A stretch of DNA of 5,763 nt from an uncultured Collinsella sp. (GTDB taxonomy: Bacteria > Actinomycetota > Coriobacteriia > Coriobacteriales > Coriobacteriaceae), in contig CABUDQ010000074.1 of assembly GCA_902490365.1 (NCBI GenBank), positions 1-5,763 of the forward strand, written 5' to 3'. Both the position numbers and the translations under genes were made by a program. The notes under the pieces were generated by a model. The model was not told the DNA's origin. It did not search any database and was given only the letters and a program-made list of their open reading frames with translations. This document shows, piece by piece, positions 1-5,734 of the stretch (position 1 is its first letter; every line of letters starts with the position of its first letter).

Positions 1-577
1 GGCCATCGTCGAGCTCGATACCGCGGCGGAGCGGTTCCAAGTCGAGATCGGTCAGGCGGCCGTCAACGAGTGCCTGGTAGGTCTTGTAGACGTGCTTGCT
101 GGGGTGCAGCAGGTCCTGCGACAGGTCGCCGTCGGTGGTAAAGAGCAAAAGGCCTGTGGTGTCGCGGTCCAGGCGACCCACCGGGAAGAGCCCCGGAAAT
201 CGGTCGCGCGGGACCAGGTCGGCCACGCAAGGGCGCTCCTGCGGGTCGCTCATGGTGGTGAGGTAGCCGGTCGGCTTGTAGAGCATCAGGTACACGGCGC
301 CCTGGTTGAGCTTGACGGACATGCCATCGACCTCGATATGGTCGCGGTCGACGTCGACCTTGGTGCCCAGCTCGGTCGCGACCTCGCCGTTAACAGTCAC
401 GCGGCCGGCGGTCATCAGGTCCTCCGACCCGCGGCGGCTCGCCACGCCCGCGCGCGCCAAAAAGCGCTGCAGGCGCATGGTATGCGGGTAGACGGGCTGG
501 GCGTCGGACTCGTGCGTATCCGCGTTGGGCACCGCAGCGCCGGCGCGCGTCTCCCCTACTTCGTTAGTCCTCGTCAT
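1..577 (-). CDS. rluB: RluB-type rRNA pseudouridine synthase, N-terminal part (cut by window edge)
   Basis: This enzyme isomerises a uridine to pseudouridine in ribosomal RNA in the cytoplasm. Only the first 192 codons are visible; the C-terminus lies beyond position 1. I translated it by hand. An S4 RNA-binding domain covers about residues 34-85 (MRLQRFLARAGVASRRGSE onwards, with VTVNGEVA). The catalytic domain follows, with LMLYKPTGYLTT at about 98-109 and the family motif GRLDRDTTGLLL at 134-145, in which Asp137 is the expected catalytic aspartate. The start at 577 is favoured because GGAGG sits 6 nt upstream inside the scpB tail. It overlaps scpB by 14 nt (ATGACGAGGACTAA), suggesting coupled translation. 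It leaves a 33-residue tail before the conserved Met34 (ATG at 478), which has no ribosome binding site. RluB (23S rRNA) is preferred over RsuA (16S) because of the scpAB neighbourhood, which is an inference; the RluB/RsuA family call itself is firm. Confidence 0.9.
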   Translation of the reverse strand, partial: MTRTNEVGETRAGAAVPNADTHESDAQPVYPHTMRLQRFLARAGVASRRGSEDLMTAGRVTVNGEVATELGTKVDVDRDHIEVDGMSVKLNQGAVYLMLYKPTGYLTTMSDPQERPCVADLVPRDRFPGLFPVGRLDRDTTGLLLFTTDGDLSQDLLHPSKHVYKTYQALVDGRLTDLDLEPLRRGIELDDG

Positions 578-1292
578 GTAAATCCTCCGAGGTCTCGTCG
601 ACGACCAGGGTCTCCAAGTCCTCGACTGCCTCAACATCTTCAACATCGGTATCGAGCAGTTCGCGCTCTTCGTCCAGGTCCTCGGCCTGCTCCTCGAGCG
701 TGGACTGAATGCTGCGGCCGCTCAGACGCTCGCGGATAAATTGTCGCGATTGCTCGTCGGGGGCAAACTGCTCCAGGTCGGGCAGGTCGCGGGTGGACCG
801 CAGACCGAACTTTTCCAAGAATGCGTTGGTCGTGCCGTAAATGATGGCCTGACCGTGTTGGGGGTCACGACCGAGCTCGCGCACCAGGCCCTTGTCTACG
901 AGCGACGCGATGACGCCGTCGGAGTTGACGCCGCGGATGCCCTTGACCACCTCGCGCGTCACGGGCTGGTGGTATGCGATGACGGCCAGGGTTTCGAGCG
1001 CCGCCTGCGACAGCTTTTGCGTGTCCCAGCTCAGCACGTAGGCCTCGACCACGTCATGGTAGGCGGGATGCGTGAACAGGCGCCAGCCGCCGGCGACCTC
1101 GCGCAGCTGAAAGCCGCGGTTGGCCTCCTCGTACTCAACCTTGAGCTCGGCGAGCAGCGACGCGCACTCGCCGGGGGCGATATCCAGCGCGCCTGCCAGC
1201 GCGGGCGCGCTCACCGGGTCGCTCGACACCAGCAGAAGCGCCTCGAGGGCGCCTTTGAGGCTGTTTGCCTCTAGCGTGGAAAGGGTTGACAT
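564..1292 (-). CDS. scpB: Segregation and condensation protein B
   Basis: ScpB is the kite subunit of bacterial SMC-ScpAB condensin. It dimerises and binds ScpA, and the complex compacts and segregates the replicated chromosome. At 242 residues it is somewhat longer than typical family members. The N-terminal winged helix spans about residues 10-88 (LKGALEALLLVSSDPVS, then GFQLREVAGGWRLFTHP at 60-76). The second winged helix is the conserved core at about 94-170: LSQAALETLAVIAYHQPVT (94-112), the VKGIRGVNSDGVI segment, then LVDKGLVRELGR and IYGTTNAFLEKFGL. The last 40 or so residues are a low-complexity acidic tail rich in Asp and Glu. An AGGAG that overlaps the scpA stop codon lies 8 nt before the ATG, and the gap to scpA is only 11 nt, so translation is probably coupled. 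Its 3' end overlaps rluB by 14 nt. Confidence 0.96.
   Translation of the reverse strand: MSTLSTLEANSLKGALEALLLVSSDPVSAPALAGALDIAPGECASLLAELKVEYEEANRGFQLREVAGGWRLFTHPAYHDVVEAYVLSWDTQKLSQAALETLAVIAYHQPVTREVVKGIRGVNSDGVIASLVDKGLVRELGRDPQHGQAIIYGTTNAFLEKFGLRSTRDLPDLEQFAPDEQSRQFIRERLSGRSIQSTLEEQAEDLDEERELLDTDVEDVEAVEDLETLVVDETSEDLHDED
584..588 (-). promoter_or_regulatory. Ribosome binding site deciding the rluB start
   Basis: GGAGG on the minus strand lies 6 nt before the ATG at 577, inside the last codons of scpB. The alternative in-frame ATG at 478, which would match the usual family N-terminus (MRLQ), is preceded by a pyrimidine-rich stretch with no such motif. This supports the longer product with a 33-residue extension. 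Confidence 0.65.
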
Positions 1293-1303
1293 GATTGCGG
1301 CTC

Positions 1304-2116
1304 CTATTCGGTGAGCTCGGGGCCCTCGCCGGGCACGTATGCCTCGGCGCCCTCGACGCGGTTGATTTGAATGGTCCCAAAGATTTCGTCCTGACTCAGC
1401 GTGAGCGAGCCGCGCTTGGCAAGCTCAAGCATGGCCAGGAAGGTGACGACGAGCTGCTCGGTGGTGGCGTCGCCGTCCAACAGCTCGCGGAAGGTGCAAG
1501 TTTGGTGCGCCATGGTAAAGCGGTCGACCGAGGCTACGGTCAGATCGAGCGGCACGCGATGCGGCGCCACGTGCTCGGCCTCCAGCAGGAAGGTCTGGCG
1601 CTTGCCGTCCAGGTCGGCACAGATGACGGCCAAACCGCGCAGGGTGATGCCAGCCAGGTAGTCGGGCATAAGGCCCAGGAACTCGGGGTCGGGGCCGGCC
1701 ACACGCGGGTGCATGCGGCTTTCGGCCTGCATGCGGGCACCGAGGGCCGCAGCCGCGCCTTTAAACTGCTTGTAGGCAATCAGGCGCTGGATCAGGACCT
1801 CGCGCAGGGCGTCGCCGTCGAGCGTGCTGAGCTCCTCGAGGTCTTCGTCGAACTCGTCATCGTCGTCATCGGCTTTGCGCGGGGCCTCCTGCGGCACCAA
1901 GGAGGCGGCCTTGATGTCCAAAAGGGTTGCTGCGACCAACAAAAAGTCGCTCGCCACGTCCAGGTCCAGCGCCTCGATGCGCTCGGCCTCGGCAAGGTAC
2001 TGCTCGGCCACCTCGCTGATGGAGATGGCGCCGATATCTACTTTTTGGCGGGTTACCAGCTGCAGCAGCAGGTCGAACGGTCCGCTGTAGACCTGCGTCG
2101 ACACGCGATACGACAT
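1304..2116 (-). CDS. scpA: Segregation and condensation protein A (kleisin)
   Basis: ScpA is the kleisin subunit that bridges the two SMC heads and recruits the ScpB dimer, forming the ring-shaped chromosome condensation complex on the nucleoid. The 270-residue length is normal for the family. The N-terminal SMC-neck-binding region carries the kleisin hallmark YSGPFDLLLQLV (10-21), followed by helices VDIGAISISEVAEQYL and SDFLLVAATLLDIKAASLV (57-74). A run of acidic residues (about 83-95, including five consecutive Asp) forms the start of the linker. The C-terminal winged helix covers about residues 215-255 (LVVTFLAMLELAKRG followed by LSQDEIFGTIQI). The ATG at 2116 is backed by an unusually complete Shine-Dalgarno sequence. 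It lies 84 nt downstream of the M50 protease gene and 11 nt upstream of scpB. SMC itself is not in the window. Confidence 0.96.
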   Translation of the reverse strand: MSYRVSTQVYSGPFDLLLQLVTRQKVDIGAISISEVAEQYLAEAERIEALDLDVASDFLLVAATLLDIKAASLVPQEAPRKADDDDDEFDEDLEELSTLDGDALREVLIQRLIAYKQFKGAAAALGARMQAESRMHPRVAGPDPEFLGLMPDYLAGITLRGLAVICADLDGKRQTFLLEAEHVAPHRVPLDLTVASVDRFTMAHQTCTFRELLDGDATTEQLVVTFLAMLELAKRGSLTLSQDEIFGTIQINRVEGAEAYVPGEGPELTE

Positions 2117-2121
2117 CTTCG

Positions 2122-2130
2122 ACCTCCTTT
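2122..2130 (-). promoter_or_regulatory. Near-perfect Shine-Dalgarno sequence of scpA
   Basis: AAAGGAGGT on the minus strand, 5 nt before the scpA ATG, is complementary to the usual 3' end of 16S rRNA over its whole length. It is the strongest ribosome binding site in the window. A small stem (GCGCC/GGCGC, loop GCGAA on the minus strand, 2135-2149) lies 4 nt upstream and does not cover it. Confidence 0.85.
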
Positions 2131-2166
2131 GACGGCGCCTTCGCGGCGCGGTTTGGGTGCATATTA

Positions 2167-2185
2167 CGACCGTTTTGCACGGTCG
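2167..2185 (-). promoter_or_regulatory. Palindromic hairpin in the M50-scpA gap
   Basis: The 84-nt gap contains a perfect 7-bp inverted repeat CGACCGT / ACGGTCG around a 5-nt loop (GCAAA on the minus strand), starting 15 nt after the M50 stop codon. It is followed by TAATATG rather than a run of T, so it is a poor intrinsic terminator. TAATAT resembles a -10 box, but no convincing -35 box lies 16-18 nt upstream. It could be an operator, an mRNA-stabilising hairpin or a weak attenuator. The structure is seen directly; its role is inference. Confidence 0.4.
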
Positions 2186-2200
2186 ACCTGTAAGTTTACC

Positions 2201-2884
2201 TTAGATGCCGGCGATTGCGAAGTTGAGCAGCTGCTCAGCAAGCGGATACACGGTAACGTCGAAATAGCGGCCGATCACGTCGATGCCGGTCCACATAGGC
2301 AGCAGGTACAGCACAATGATGAGGATGGGCATGGCGTATTGCTGCAGGTGGTAGTAGTTGTTGAGCGCCTTGCCTTTGAGGAAGGGCACGATGATCGACG
2401 AACCGTCGAGTGGCGGGATCGGGATGAGGTTGAAGAACGCGAGTGACAGGTTGACCACGATAAAGGTGGTGCCGAAGTTCATGATCTGTGATGCTACGGC
2501 AAAGGACATGCTGGTGTAGAGGTTGCCGTACGTTGCGTGCATGAGGGCGGCCGCGAGGCACGCGAGTGCGATGTTCGATGCGGGGCCGGCCGCACTCACC
2601 AGGACCTCGTCACGCTTGGGGTGCTTGAGGTTGTTGAGGTAGACCGGCACGGGCTTGGCGAAGGCGAACACGGGACCGCCGGCCGCGAGCATGAGCAGCG
2701 GCAGGATGATGGTGCCAAACGGGTCGATATGGTTAAGCGGGTTGAGCGACACGCGGCCGCGCGAACGGGCCGTCTTGTCGCCGAGCGCCCAGGCCGCGGC
2801 GGCGTGTGCGCTCTCGTGGATCACGATGCCCACGATGACGGCGACGGCGCTGGCGAGCAGGTTCATGATGTAGCTGCTGGACAT
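2201..2884 (-). CDS. Minimal M50-family (site-2-type) intramembrane zinc metalloprotease
   Basis: This is a polytopic membrane protein that would cleave substrates within or near the membrane. No substrate can be deduced here. The zinc motif HESAH is at residues 23-27 inside the first transmembrane helix, with Glu24 as catalytic base. NPLNHIDPFGT (48-58) and AAGPASN (98-104) are conserved in the compact M50 group. FNLIPIPPLDGSS (151-163) holds Asp160, the third zinc ligand. Further hydrophobic helices lie at about 57-75, 104-116, 137-157 and 184-197. At 227 residues with no PDZ or CBS domain it belongs to the short, single-domain branch rather than RseP proper. All catalytic residues are present. 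GAGGAG, overlapping the stop codon of the upstream small gene, lies 4 nt before the ATG, and the gap is 9 nt. This type of gene is often found next to scpAB in Gram-positive genomes (recalled, not checked). Confidence 0.93.
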   Translation of the reverse strand: MSSSYIMNLLASAVAVIVGIVIHESAHAAAAWALGDKTARSRGRVSLNPLNHIDPFGTIILPLLMLAAGGPVFAFAKPVPVYLNNLKHPKRDEVLVSAAGPASNIALACLAAALMHATYGNLYTSMSFAVASQIMNFGTTFIVVNLSLAFFNLIPIPPLDGSSIIVPFLKGKALNNYYHLQQYAMPILIIVLYLLPMWTGIDVIGRYFDVTVYPLAEQLLNFAIAGI

Positions 2885-2893
2885 GGCGCTCCT

Positions 2894-3190
2894 CTAGCGG
2901 ACGCGACGCGAGGCGCGCGTGAGCAGGTAGTCGATCACAAACAGGATCACGGCGACGATGGCGTAATCCAAGCGGAACACACCGCCAAAGGGCGACGTGA
3001 TGACGCCGTAGCCGGCGATGGCGCTCGGCATGGCGCGCGAAAGCTCGACGACAAAGCCCACGATCTGCAGCTTGGCGGTGAGGCCGCTAAAACACAGCAG
3101 CACGGTCATCGCGCTCATAAAAATGCCGCAGATGCGACAGGCGATGGCGATGATGCTCATCGCCACGGCAGCGGCCTTACGAGAGTTCAC
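2894..3190 (-). CDS. Small membrane protein of unknown function (98 residues, GTG start)
   Basis: I do not recognise a family. The frame is open further upstream to an ATG at 3310, but that part is antisense-like Pro/Arg/Ser-rich sequence lying inside the ABC-F gene. A GTG at 3190 is the better start: AAGAGGAG lies 7 nt upstream, and the 14-nt overlap with the ABC-F end (GTGAACTCTCGTAA) is a typical coupling arrangement. A later ATG at 3160 is less likely. The protein begins with a short basic stretch (NSRK) and has a hydrophobic segment at about residues 9-34. A central amphipathic or weak hydrophobic part with LQIVGFVVEL (41-50) follows. A strong C-terminal transmembrane helix at about 74-91 ends in a basic tail (RASRRVR). 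Two membrane helices are likely, with both termini probably cytoplasmic. Position between ABC-F and the M50 protease hints at a membrane-linked role but proves none. Confidence 0.75.
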   Translation of the reverse strand: MNSRKAAAVAMSIIAIACRICGIFMSAMTVLLCFSGLTAKLQIVGFVVELSRAMPSAIAGYGVITSPFGGVFRLDYAIVAVILFVIDYLLTRASRRVR

Positions 3191-5210
3191 GCGCGGTCTC
3201 CTCTTCGATCTGGGTGGAAAGCTCCAGCCATTCGTCCTCGAGCTTGGGTAGCTCTTGCTTAAGGCCGTTATATTCCCCCAGCGCGGCGTTGAACTTGTCT
3301 TGATCGGCATAAAGCTCTTCGCTTGCCATCAATTCCATAAGCTCGTCATAGCGGGCACGCTTTTTGTCGAGCTCCGTCTCGATCTTCTTGAGCTGGTTGC
3401 GCACGCCCTTGAGCTTTTTATTGAGCGCGGCGCGGGCTTGGGCCTCGGCGCGCTTTTGCTCCTTGGTCTTTTTGCCCTCGGCAGGCTTAGGCGCCGCGGC
3501 GGGGGTGTCGGCCTGGGCGGCGCTTGCCTTGGCGGACTTGGTCGTGGCCAGCGCGCTCTCCGTGGACGCCTCGGCGGCGGCGCGGGCTGCGAGGTCCTCG
3601 CGCTTGTAGAGGTAGTAGTCGTAGTCGCCGTCGTAGACCGTGACTTGTCCGTCGCGAATGTCGATGACGCGGTTGGCCACGGCGCGTACCAGGTGCTCGT
3701 CGTGGCTGATTAGCACGATGGTACCGGGGAAGTTTTGCAGGGCGTTCTCGAGCATGTCCACCGAGTCGATGTCCAGGTGGTTGGTGGGCTCGTCCAGGCA
3801 CAGGAGCGCCTCGGGGGCCACGAGCATCTTTGCCAGGGCCAGACGCGCCTTTTCACCGCCGGAGAGGACGCGTACCTGCTTTTCGATTGCGTCGTTGTCG
3901 CTAAACAGGAAGGCACCCAGCAGGCTGCGCTGCTGCGGCACGGTCCACTTGGGCGTGACGGTGTCGATCTCTTGCAGGACGGTGTTGGACTCGGTCATGC
4001 CCTCGAGCGCGTGCTGGGCATAGTAGGCGACGCCGACGTTGGTGCCCAGATCGCGGGTGCCGGTGGTGGGCGGCTCCAGGCCGGCGAGGATCTTCATGAG
4101 CGTGGACTTGCCGGCGCCGTTGGGGCCGACGAGCGCCACGTGCTCGCCGCGGTAGAGCTTGAGGTCGATATCGCTGTAGATGTGCTTGTCGCCGTAGGAC
4201 TTGGACACGCCCTCGAGGCCCACGACCATGTCGCCGGAGCGCGGCGGGTCGGGGAACTTAAAGTCGATGTGCTTGTGGCCCTCGGGCAGGATGACGAGCT
4301 CCTTTTTGATCTGCTCGATCTTGCGGATGCGCTCCTGGGCCTGGGCTGCCTTGGTGGGCTTGTAGCGGAATTTGTCGACGAAGACCTGCATGTGGGCGAT
4401 GTCGCGCTCCTGAGCGGCGCGCTTGGCGCGCATCTGCTCCAGGTTATCCTCGCGCTGCTTGAGGTAGCTACTGTAGTTGCCGGTGTAGGTGGTCACGCGG
4501 CGGTTTTCGAGTGCGGCGACGTGGTCGACGCAGGCGTCCATGAAGGCGCGGTCGTGGCTGACGATGAGCACGGCGCCATCGTAGTTGGCGATAAAGCCGC
4601 GCAGCCACTGGACGCTTTCGAGGTCCAGGTGGTTGGTGGGCTCGTCCAGAAGCAGCAAGTCGGGGTGGCGCAGGAAGAGCTTGGCGAGCGCGATGCGCAT
4701 CTGCCAGCCGCCCGAGAACTCGGAGCACGGGCGCTCGAAGTCGGTGACTTTGAAGCCGAGGCCGGATAAGATCTTTCGGGCGTTGCTCTCGAGCTCGTAG
4801 CCGCCCAGGTGCTCAAAGCGGTCCTGGACCTGGCCGTACTCGTTAAGGAGTGCGTCGACGTCCTTGCCCTGCTCGGAGAGCTCGGTGATCAGGGCCTGCA
4901 GTTCGTTGGCGCGCTCGCCCATGCGGCGGATTTCCTTGGCGGCGGCCATGACCTCGGCAAGGATGGTGGTGTCCTTGTGCTCCAGATTAGTTTCCTGCTC
5001 TAGGTAGCCCACCTGGCAGTCCTTGGCGTACTGGACCTGGCCAGAGTCGGGACTGTCGATGCCCATGATGATCTTAAGCATGGTGGTTTTGCCGGCGCCG
5101 TTGGGTCCGACGAGCGCAAAACGCTCGCCGGGGTTGATCTGGAAGGACGCGCCGCTAAAGAGGACGCGCGCGCCGAAGCTTTTTTCGATCTTGTCGACCA
5201 GGAGGATCAT
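3177..5210 (-). CDS. ABC-F family ATPase (YheS/YdiF-like ribosome-associated protein)
   Basis: ABC-F proteins are soluble tandem ATPases without membrane domains. Characterised members bind the ribosomal E site and act on stalled ribosomes, and some protect against antibiotics. This one has 677 residues. The first nucleotide-binding domain has Walker A GPNGAGKTT (35-43), signature FSGGWQMR (165-172), Walker B LLLLDEPTNHLD (185-196) and SHD at 218-220. The second has GPNGAGKST (362-370), LSGGEKAR (449-456), CLDEPTNHLD (471-480) and SHD (502-504). The inter-domain linker (about 245-325, including FVDKFRYKPTKAAQAQERI) is the P-site-tRNA interaction region and resembles YheS/YdiF members. An Ala/Lys-rich low-complexity stretch (541-595) leads to a C-terminal coiled coil (about 595-675). 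All ATPase motifs are intact, so a translation factor is more likely than a transporter. An antibiotic-resistance role cannot be read from sequence alone. AAAGGCGG ends 4 nt before the ATG. The 31 nt between this ATG and the tRNA terminator leave little room for a promoter. Confidence 0.93.
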   Translation of the reverse strand: MILLVDKIEKSFGARVLFSGASFQINPGERFALVGPNGAGKTTMLKIIMGIDSPDSGQVQYAKDCQVGYLEQETNLEHKDTTILAEVMAAAKEIRRMGERANELQALITELSEQGKDVDALLNEYGQVQDRFEHLGGYELESNARKILSGLGFKVTDFERPCSEFSGGWQMRIALAKLFLRHPDLLLLDEPTNHLDLESVQWLRGFIANYDGAVLIVSHDRAFMDACVDHVAALENRRVTTYTGNYSSYLKQREDNLEQMRAKRAAQERDIAHMQVFVDKFRYKPTKAAQAQERIRKIEQIKKELVILPEGHKHIDFKFPDPPRSGDMVVGLEGVSKSYGDKHIYSDIDLKLYRGEHVALVGPNGAGKSTLMKILAGLEPPTTGTRDLGTNVGVAYYAQHALEGMTESNTVLQEIDTVTPKWTVPQQRSLLGAFLFSDNDAIEKQVRVLSGGEKARLALAKMLVAPEALLCLDEPTNHLDIDSVDMLENALQNFPGTIVLISHDEHLVRAVANRVIDIRDGQVTVYDGDYDYYLYKREDLAARAAAEASTESALATTKSAKASAAQADTPAAAPKPAEGKKTKEQKRAEAQARAALNKKLKGVRNQLKKIETELDKKRARYDELMELMASEELYADQDKFNAALGEYNGLKQELPKLEDEWLELSTQIEEETARELS
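3198..3205 (-). promoter_or_regulatory. Ribosome binding site deciding the GTG start of the small membrane gene
   Basis: AAGAGGAG on the minus strand ends 7 nt before the GTG at 3190, within the last codons of the ABC-F gene. This good motif and spacing are the main reason for choosing GTG over the in-frame ATG codons at 3310 and 3160. Confidence 0.7.
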
Positions 5211-5241
5211 GGTGCCGCCTTTGACCTTGTGTGCCTATATG

Positions 5242-5270
5242 AAAAAAGGCCCCAACTTGCGTTGGAGCCT
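5242..5270 (-). terminator. Intrinsic terminator of the tRNA-Ala gene
   Basis: On the minus strand, AGGCTCCAAC pairs with GTTGGGGCCT around a GCAA tetraloop (10 bp with one G-U), followed directly by six T. It starts 15 nt after the tRNA 3' end and finishes 31 nt before the ABC-F start codon. Stem, loop and T-tract are all classical. It should end most tRNA transcripts, and any readthrough would enter the ABC-F gene. Confidence 0.92.
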
Positions 5271-5285
5271 CATTCAATGCTCGGG

Positions 5286-5358
5286 TGGAGACGAGGGGGA
5301 TCGAACCCCTGACCTCTTGACTGCCAGTCAAGCGCTCTCCCAGCTGAGCTACGCCCCC
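5286..5358 (-). tRNA. tRNA-Ala (anticodon GGC)
   Basis: The minus strand folds into a complete 73-nt cloverleaf. The acceptor GGGGGCG pairs with CGTCTCC, with A73 as discriminator. The D arm is GCTC/GAGC, the anticodon stem CTTGA/TCAAG carries loop CTGGCAG (anticodon GGC, plus-strand 5323-5325, reading GCC), and the T arm AGGGG/CCCCT has loop TTCGATC. The acceptor contains the G3-U70 wobble pair, the main identity element for alanyl-tRNA synthetase, which confirms Ala independently of the anticodon. The 3' CCA is not encoded: the genome reads CCC after A73, so the CCA-adding enzyme must complete it. It is a single-gene unit with its own promoter and terminator. Confidence 0.98.
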
Positions 5359-5370
5359 GTGCGATGAAGT

Positions 5371-5399
5371 ACTATACGGGAACTCCCCCGCCGATGCAA
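5371..5399 (-). promoter_or_regulatory. Promoter of tRNA-Ala
   Basis: On the minus strand, TTGCAT (5399-5394) and TATAGT (5376-5371) are separated by exactly 17 nt. The -10 box matches the consensus TATAAT at 5 of 6 positions; the -35 box shares only its TTG. The predicted transcription start near 5365 leaves a leader of a few nucleotides before the tRNA, to be removed by RNase P. An A/T-rich patch just upstream (5401-5420) could act as an UP element. Confidence 0.75.
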
Positions 5400-5420
5400 G
5401 GACAATTTCGGAAAAACTTT

Positions 5421-5600
5421 CGCCCCGCGCGGCGTGGGAACGCAGCCGGCCGCGGATGCAGGCGCGGGAACGGGCCCCGAAGCCCCGCGATGCCCTTTCC
5501 GCTCGCGGGGACGCGCCCCGCGGGCGGCGGCCACGCCGCCGCCCTCCTCCCCGGCGCCGGGCCCACTATCGGGTCCAGCCGCGCCCCCGCCCGCCCGGCG
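5421..5600. other. Extremely GC-rich non-coding block with hairpins
   Basis: By direct count, 153 of 180 bases are G or C (85%), well above the genes in this window. It contains a perfect 10-bp stem GGGCGGCGGC/GCCGCCGCCC with a 3-nt loop (5522-5544) and an 8-bp stem CCCCGCGA/TCGCGGGG with a 12-nt loop (5483-5510). It also contains a 12-bp palindrome CCCGGCGCCGGG (5550-5561) and a loose 13-nt direct repeat (5431-5443 and 5461-5473, 11 of 13 identical). None of the stems is followed by a T-run on either strand, so they are not classical terminators. Open frames here give Pro/Arg/Ala-rich sequence with no recognisable domain and no good ribosome binding site, so I call no gene. Confidence 0.55.
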
Positions 5601-5628
5601 ATTTCAAAACCATGCCGGTTTACGGGGC
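5601..5628 (+). repeat. Left arm of an imperfect 28-bp inverted repeat
   Basis: This arm begins ATTTCAAAACCATGCCGG and ends TTTACGGGGC. Its reverse complement matches 5735-5762 at 26 of 28 positions. The left boundary coincides with a sharp change from about 85% GC sequence to the AT-rich ATTTCAAAAC. Confidence 0.85.
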
Positions 5629-5734
5629 CAGGCCGGGAAGCCCCGAGCATGCCGCAATCGGCAAAATCAAGACCGCAGGTAGGCGACTTGCGCATTCCGT
5701 GAAATGCAGGGTATGGACGGCCGGTCCGGGTCCA

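Noticed and set aside
1295..2446. 383-codon open frame on the plus strand across scpA and the M50 gene
   Set aside because: It lies antisense to two firmly identified genes, spans the gap between them, has no recognisable domain, and is explained by the rarity of stop codons in GC-rich DNA.
3735..4769. 344-codon open frame on the plus strand inside the ABC-F gene
   Set aside because: It is the antisense of the ATPase. Its Val/Leu/Gly/Ala-rich composition is what antisense of such codons gives, and it has no family motif.
3177..5210. ABC-F as an antibiotic-resistance gene
   Set aside because: The sequence fits the housekeeping YheS/YdiF-like group, and no resistance-type leader or mobile context is seen. 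Resistance cannot be assigned from this sequence alone.
5483..5544. GC-rich hairpins as intrinsic terminators
   Set aside because: The stems are strong, but no T-run follows on either strand.
5372..5695. 107-codon minus-strand frame in the intergenic region
   Set aside because: It runs through the tRNA promoter, the GC-rich hairpins and the left repeat arm. The product is Pro/Arg/Gly-rich with no domain and no convincing ribosome binding site.
5686..5716. Plus-strand promoter (TTGCGC, 17 nt, GTATGG) inside the repeat-bounded interval
   Set aside because: The -10 candidate is a poor match, and no plus-strand gene follows in the window.
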